From assembly GCA_018398765.1 (NCBI GenBank), contig JAHBMJ010000629.1, forward strand, positions 1-12,500: a stretch of 12,500 nt of DNA. Reading direction: 5' to 3'. A program made the position numbers and the translations under genes. This document shows, one piece after another, positions 8,090-12,500 of the stretch (its first letter is position 1; each line of letters begins with the position of its first letter). The stretch comes from Chromera velia (Eukaryota > Sar > Chromeraceae). The notes beneath the pieces are model-generated. The model was not told the origin of the DNA, did not search any database, and saw only the letters and a program-made list of their open reading frames with translations.

Positions 8090-10149
8090 CTAACACTTTG
8101 AGTCAGATCGCTTGTATACCAGCACGGACTCGGTGCCAATCTTTTCGTCAGGACGTGCTGATAAGGGCGGTTTCCCCCCGTCTCCGTATACCGTGGTCTT
8201 CTCATCATCCATCACCTGCCACTTTCCGTCCTCCGTGTCGACTGTGGACGCGATGTAGTGCCCTGCGTGTGCGTCTCCTAGGTGATACACACCAGTCACC
8301 TGCATGCAACAATCACCGAAAAGAGAAAATAATCGTACAGGGGGGAAATGCCTGTCTAGACATGAAGCTCGCAGAGAGATGAAGAGAAAGATTGAAACGA
8401 CACTGGGACAAATGTTTGACCTTTTCCTGATAATTTGACAACCAGAACTTTCCTTTGTCGACTTCGTACATGTCTGTCTGTCTGTCTGTCTCTCCCTCCC
8501 TCTCTCTCTCTCTCTCAACCTGAACTTGCCACGTGCAACAACCTTTAACCCTCGTGTACATACTCATAACCTTTTTCGAACATGCGTTTTTCCTCATTGT
8601 TCACTGTACTCCATCTCCCATTGCTCTAGTCTGCGTCGTCCAGCCTACCCACTCATCCGTTTGACCTCTTTCGAACTGCATACCTGCCTCCCTGATTCTG
8701 CGTCCCAACCGGATTTTCAGCTCAAAAGAAGCTTGGAAGGCCGGCATTCTTCTCGTGCCTGTTTTTTCTTACCTTAACTATCTTTCTTGCCGACAGAGCT
8801 CCTTGATACCTTCCCTTGTCTCTACCTCTCTTCCCCTCTGCATGCATGCAAGGCGCCTCTATTTCATGAAGCCAAAAACAAAGGCACTCTTTCATGAAAT
8901 ACCGAGCATGAGTATGTTGAGAGGCATTGTCGATCTCATAGCGACCCGGCCTCTGACTAACCAGATCGTACCACACGTGTCCGTGTTCTCCTTCATTGTC
9001 GAAAATCCCTCTCGAGCAAACTTTTGGGGAGTTCCTCACAAAGGAAGTCTCCTTCAGTCCCCCACTGCCCAACCTGTCGACCTCCACTACCAGCGTCTCA
9101 CTAGGCTCGGGATTGAAGGGGAAGAAGACTCCTCTGGTGGATGGGGCCTGTTGCTCTAGGCATGAGCGAATAGAACTGCATTGGTCTGTCTTCTGAAGGG
9201 AAGTGAAGGTCTTTGACATATTTTCCAGTTTCTTTTCCTTTTTTCTTTGCTCAAAGATGTTCGGAAGTTTCTTATACAGACTTCTAACCTCCTCTACCCC
9301 CTCTTGGTATATCACTTGAATTAATTTCTTCGCGATTGCCAGCGGGGAGTCGTATCTCTTCTCTCCAAAATACGCTGACCAGGCTGTAATGAATGTCTCC
9401 ATCTTGGTCTCACTGAAGTCGGGGGATTCCTTCATCTCGTTCATCGTGTTGATCACCACTAGAGTCACCTGCTTCTCATATGAGTGTTCAACCTTCGCGA
9501 ACACTGCCTTCAAAGCATCCCACGACTGGAAAGTTGACAGCGCTTCCCAAGCATCCTTGGCGAATTTATCTGGGGACTTGACTGAAATTAGAATTCTGGA
9601 AAGAAACGGAGGGGAGACCAGATTCTTCAGGGCAGCATCCTGTAGCAGCTCTGCCTCTGTGTTCATTTCGTCCAACAAAAAGGTCAAAAAGTCTCCTGGT
9701 TGATTCTGCTCCAACATGCGTGCTTTCCTCCAATTGCACCCAAACGCATCGCAATGGTTTGACAGTGTGTTGACAAACGCATCCATCTGGTCTTTGGAAG
9801 GGACAGGCTCTTTGGGATCCATCGCTGTGAATGCTTTTTTCACTCCTTCAGTCACAAGGTCCATGCCCATGTCAGACTCCTTCACCTTCAAAACACCGTA
9901 TTTAAATGCTGGGATGTGAAATAGGGCCTGGAGTACAGTGTTCAAGTAGCAGGTATTGCCGAGATTGGCAATTCCCAAATGCTCATTTGAGCCTGCTTTG
10001 GCTTCCGAGTTTGAATCTGCAGTTACTTCTGTAGGCTCACCTGCCCCTCCTTCAACTTCTGCCTGCAGAAAAGAGAAAGTACTCCCCCCTTTTCTACGGG
10101 CCTCTGCTGCCACCAGAAGCACAACAACAATCCAAACAAGTGAGCGCAT
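8090..10149 (-). CDS. Ubiquitin-specific protease (USP/UCH C19 family) with N-terminal signal peptide
   Basis: The minus-strand exons are 10149-8773 and 8299-8090, joined in phase 0, giving 528 residues. The enzyme should cleave ubiquitin from substrates through a Cys-His-Asp/Asn triad. Visible are the Cys box GIANLGNTCYLNTVLQALF (59-77, catalytic Cys67), the Q-rich box EQNQPGDFLTFLLDEMN (147-163), and in exon 2 the His box GVYHLGDAHAGHYIAS (462-477, catalytic His473) followed by GKWQVMDDEKT, whose Asp490/491 would be the third residue. Residues 1-17 are strongly hydrophobic (MRSLVWIVVVLLVAAEA), then RRK: a classical signal peptide or anchor, unusual for this family. Sequons occur at N310 and N408. 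The region between the Cys and His boxes is mostly helical and lacks the CxxC zinc pairs of many USPs. Exon 1 also carries a His-box-like stretch at 386-410. The end of exon 1 is the least certain part; the family is well supported. Confidence 0.85.
8300..8772 (-). other. Intron of the USP gene (473 nt, phase 0)
   Basis: On the minus strand the donor is AAG|GTAAGA and the acceptor is GCATGCAG, both near consensus, and both flanking exons are in phase 0. Without splicing, exon 1 would read only 16 codons past the donor to a stop at 8722-8724, losing the canonical His box. The intron contains an AG/CAGA microsatellite (8471-8516). Confidence 0.72.
8471..8516. repeat. (TGTC)n/(TC)n microsatellite in the USP intron
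   Basis: TGTC units, then CTCC and TC units. On the sense strand of the USP gene this is a purine-rich AG tract. Confidence 0.95.
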
Positions 10150-10443
10150 CCTTTTTAAACAAATTTCAGCGGTCAGGACAATCGCAAGGGGGCTTCTCGT
10201 CTTGACAAGAGACGGAATGAAGAATTTGGGAGTCTGAAGACAAAGTTGCCGTGTTGCAAAGCCCTCCGAACTTGGGAGAACCGAACAGATAATGACGACG
10301 CTGTCAGGAAGCCAACTTTCTAGTCGGTGTGCGTGTGTTCCTGCACATTTTTGTCATGTCGATCAGTACGTCTATATATATGGTTGGTTGTCAGACACGT
10401 ATATACAGACTCTGACATTCATGCAAACGAAAATATAACGCAC

Positions 10444-10473
10444 GCATGCATGCATGCATGCATGCATGCATGC
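10444..10473. repeat. (GCAT)n microsatellite, self-complementary
   Basis: Seven and a half uninterrupted GCAT units in the divergent intergenic region. The unit is its own reverse complement, so the run can form a cruciform. A short GCATGCAT echo appears near 10535. Confidence 0.97.
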
Positions 10474-10505
10474 TGCCCACACAACCAGAAAATTCCGCTC
10501 AATTT

Positions 10506-10523
10506 TCGCGCGTTTGCGCGCGA
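10506..10523. repeat. Inverted repeat TCGCGCG-TTTG-CGCGCGA
   Basis: Perfect 7-base arms with a 4-base loop in the divergent promoter region. It contains overlapping TTTCGCGC-type motifs that resemble E2F sites. Function is unproven. Confidence 0.75.
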
Positions 10524-10574
10524 CCAATTCAATTGCATGCATGATTGGCACCTTGGTTGATGTCTCCCACATTA

Positions 10575-10591
10575 TCCGTCCGTCGGACGGA
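10575..10591. repeat. 17-bp odd palindrome TCCGTCCG-T-CGGACGGA
   Basis: Perfect 8-base arms around a single central T, 246 bases before the ADAL start codon. Such symmetry suits a dimeric regulator, but no known site is recognised. Confidence 0.8.
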
Positions 10592-10836
10592 CGTTTATAT
10601 CGATATATATATAGTAACGGAACTTTATACGGAAGCTCGATCCGCCTTGCATGCGGTCCTTTCAAGACCATTGCCGCCGTTTAAGCAGTAACCAAGTTAC
10701 TGAATTCATGACTTCTTCCTTGAAGACATTCGCTGAATGGTTAGTTGCTCAGTGTGGCTCCCTGCCTGAAAACGAATTTTCCGTTGCCGTCTCCCGTCTC
10801 TCATTGATTGATTGATAGTGCACTGGCGCTGGTACC

Positions 10837-12149
10837 ATGAGCCCTTCGAAAGAAGTGATCAAGGCACTGCCGAAAGTTGAACTTCATTCGCACCTGCATG
10901 GAAACATTCGGCAGTCGACGCTGCAGTCTCTGCTTGAAGAAAAGAAGAAAACTCGCCCGGTTCTGCAGGGCGTCTCGTTTGCCCCCTTTGAAATTTTAGA
11001 CAGTCGGGACCTAGACAAGTGTTTCTCCTACTTCGACACCGTCTACAAAGTTGTGGATGACGCCGAGTCGGTTGAGAAGATCACAAGAGAGGTCAGAGAC
11101 GTGCGGGTGCTCTGGCAGAGGTAAAGATGCCGTCGGCCTCCATCCGCGTCCTTTCCACAAAAAGAAAAATGGGGACTCAGTACATGAATTGGTCAATCAG
11201 CACAAAGGGGGTCACCTATGAAAGGAAAAGCGAATGAACGCGAAAATGGGGGTAGGTGAAGAGAAGCAGAGAGGGTCTGGTCGGTGGGTGGTGCAGCGTT
11301 GGCGTACGAGAGGGGTGTGTCTGTGCTTGTGTGCCTGATTCCCTGCGTGGCTTGGTTGAGTTCGAACGGCAGGTCAACTCAGGCGTCTGCATGCATCGAC
11401 TCCTGTTCCCCCCTCCCTCCCTCCCTCCCTCCCTCCCTCCCTCTGTGTGTGTGTATGTGTGTGTGTGTCCGTGCAGGTCCTTCAAGACTATGCTGCGGAG
11501 AATGTGAAGTACCTTGAACTGTCCGTTCGTTGTGAATCCAGTATGCTGGCGTTTTGCCTGCATCCAATTATCGATGTGTATGGTAACTCTCTGAAAGTTT
11601 GCTCCGCGTCTCTCGTGCAACTGTTGTGCATCCGCATTCAACCCACTGAGGAGGCATATGTGTGATACCTTCTTTTTTGTTTCGCTTCTTTGGCATGAGT
11701 GAAGACTAGAGGAAGAGGCGATTACTATGGGATGGGGCCTTCCTGAAACTTCAAAAGTAAGCCCACTTGTATCATCTCATGCTCAAGAGTGAGTCTTCTG
11801 TTGTTGAAGAAGTCTTCCTGGCAGGAAGTCTTTGTGGTACAATTCTGTCCATGCTCTGTCCTGTGACCTCTTTCTGTTCAATGACGTTGATATGTTTGAA
11901 TACGGACCTCCCTTCCCTTCCTGCCTTTCGTCTTTGTGCAGACGAACTACACCGAGAGAGTGTCTCACCACTGGGCTGTCGAAAGAAAAGTGAGTTCTTT
12001 CAGATTTGAAGGGAGTGAAGAGCAGAGCTGATATGGAAAGGCAGGAAGAAGCTTCGACGCTTATTCTCTGCCTCCCCGTCCGTCCCTCCCTGCCTCTCTG
12101 TCTCTGTCTCTCTCTCTCTTTCGCGCGCGCGCGTGTGCTCGCTTTAACT

Positions 12150-12195
<46 letters not shown>

Positions 12196-12213
12196 GGGAG
12201 GGAGAGGGAGAGG

Positions 12214-12253
<40 letters not shown>

Positions 12254-12500
12254 AGCAAGAAACTCACTTTTAGTCAGAAGAGTCCTTCGAATTTTTGATG
12301 GAGTAGACTGTGAAAACCGGAAAAAGAACGCTTTTTGTCTGTTCATCTTTCTCGGCCGCTGCAGGTACTGTGATATTGTGGTCTCTGTAATTCAAGAGCT
12401 GTCACCGTCTCTGGGCATGACTGTGAGGTTAATTTTGTCAATCAACAGGTCGGTCGGATGTGAATGGTCTCTTCTTTCTCTCTCTATCCTCTCGGTCCAA
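10837..12500 (+). CDS. ADAL: Adenosine deaminase-like protein (N6-methyl-AMP deaminase type), partial, runs off right edge
   Basis: The exons are 10837-11091, 11477-11520, 11942-11989 and 12365-12448; intron 4 then starts at 12449 (GTCGGT). They encode the first 143 residues plus two bases. An in-frame TAG at 10816-10818 fixes the ATG. This family hydrolyses the 6-amino or 6-methylamino group of adenine nucleotides, releasing IMP, in cytosolic purine salvage. The signature LPKVELHSHLHGN (11-23) supplies the zinc pair His17 and His19. Across the junctions the protein reads VKYLELRTTPRECLTTG (residues 95-111, exons 2-3) and KYCDIVVSVI (from residue 116, exons 3-4), which fits the ADAL pattern YLELR(S/T)TPR...TG better than true ADA. 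The catalytic Glu and later zinc ligands lie outside the window. The residue after HL is His21, where ADA has Asp and ADAL usually Asn. Confidence 0.87.
11092..11476 (+). other. Intron 1 of the ADAL gene (385 nt, phase 0)
   Basis: It starts GTCAGA after codon GAG and ends TCCGTGCAG. The join gives KITREVLQDYAAENVKYLEL, which continues the family alignment. Just before the acceptor lie a CCCT run and a TG run, serving as the pyrimidine tract. Confidence 0.83.
11408..11468. repeat. (CCCT)n then (TG)n microsatellite in ADAL intron 1
   Basis: About nine to ten CCCT units and then TG units end 8 bases before the acceptor of the 44-base exon. The opposite strand is a run of GGGA with many G3 tracts and fits the G-quadruplex pattern. 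Confidence 0.95.
11521..11941 (+). other. Intron 2 of the ADAL gene (421 nt, phase 2)
   Basis: The donor GTCCGT is weak, but only this site rebuilds Leu100 (CT|A) followed by RTTPR, the conserved active-site strand. The acceptor is CTTTGTGCAG. Reading through instead leaves the family alignment at once and stops at 11663-11665. Confidence 0.82.
11990..12364 (+). other. Intron 3 of the ADAL gene (375 nt, phase 2)
   Basis: The donor GTGAGT is canonical and the acceptor is CGCTGCAG. The join makes AA|G (Lys116) and leads into YCDIVVSVIQEL, matching the helix that follows TPR in ADAL proteins. The interior holds a pyrimidine tract, a TG run and a long AG/GGGA run (12060-12250). Confidence 0.83.
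12060..12250. repeat. Pyrimidine tract, (TG)n and (AG)/(GGGA)n microsatellite in ADAL intron 3
   Basis: TC-rich sequence (to about 12120), a CG run at 12122-12133, TG at 12150-12173, then AG/GGGA to 12249. Five G3 tracts at 12196-12218 with loops of 1-3 bases fit a quadruplex on the sense strand. Confidence 0.95.

Larger units (their letters stand above)
10150..10836. promoter_or_regulatory. Shared divergent upstream region of the USP and ADAL genes
   Basis: These 687 bases separate two start codons pointing away from each other, so both promoters should lie here. It holds a GCAT tetranucleotide run (10444-10473), a hairpin of TCGCGCG arms (10506-10523), an odd palindrome (10575-10591), an AT stretch (TATATCGATATATATATAG, from about 10596) and GATT repeats (about 10804-10815). 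TTTTCGCGCG at 10503-10512 resembles an E2F site, but this is only a motif match. No transcription start can be fixed. Confidence 0.5.

Noticed and set aside
8755-9919. Plus-strand open frames opposite the USP gene
   Set aside because: They are antisense to well-supported USP coding sequence.
11783-12346. A 187-codon minus-strand frame in the ADAL introns
   Set aside because: It crosses the small exon antisense and is mostly Ser-Leu and Thr-His repeats from microsatellites.

Overview
The window is nuclear DNA of a eukaryote. Its three genes carry GT-AG introns of about 170-700 bases, and the introns and intergenic stretches are full of microsatellites (TG, TC/AG, CCCT, GCAT). There are no operons, Shine-Dalgarno sites or bacterial terminators. 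Intron structure, moderate GC and the gene types suggest a protist or alga. A chromerid or related alveolate is my guess from general gene style only, not a proven assignment.

Layout. Bases 1-3656 hold no confident gene: microsatellites (1-42, 330-378, 591-720), a weak candidate terminal exon (1461-1621), an AT-rich zone with poly-A/poly-T runs and short hairpins (1790-2900), and a GC-rich zone with small repeats just before the first gene (3225-3440). A four-exon plus-strand gene for a Spinster-type major facilitator transporter lies at 3657-7028. A roughly 1-kb AT-rich convergent intergenic region (7029-8089) with many short palindromes follows. A two-exon minus-strand gene for a ubiquitin-specific protease (USP) occupies 8090-10149 and starts with what looks like a signal peptide. 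It is divergent across 687 bases (10150-10836) from a plus-strand adenosine deaminase-like gene (ADAL/MAPDA type). That gene enters at 10837 and runs off the right edge. I rebuilt four of its exons, including two of only 44 and 48 bases.

All splice junctions are inferred by eye from GT/AG signals, phase agreement and family conservation across the joins; there is no transcript evidence. The three products are a lysosomal or plasma-membrane lipid/solute transporter, a deubiquitinase possibly in the secretory pathway, and a purine-nucleotide deaminase. They share no obvious pathway, so this reads as an ordinary stretch of eukaryotic genes. The points most worth a second look are the signal peptide on the USP, a second His-box-like segment inside the same USP, tandem splice donors in the transporter, and guanine-rich microsatellites in introns of the deaminase gene.
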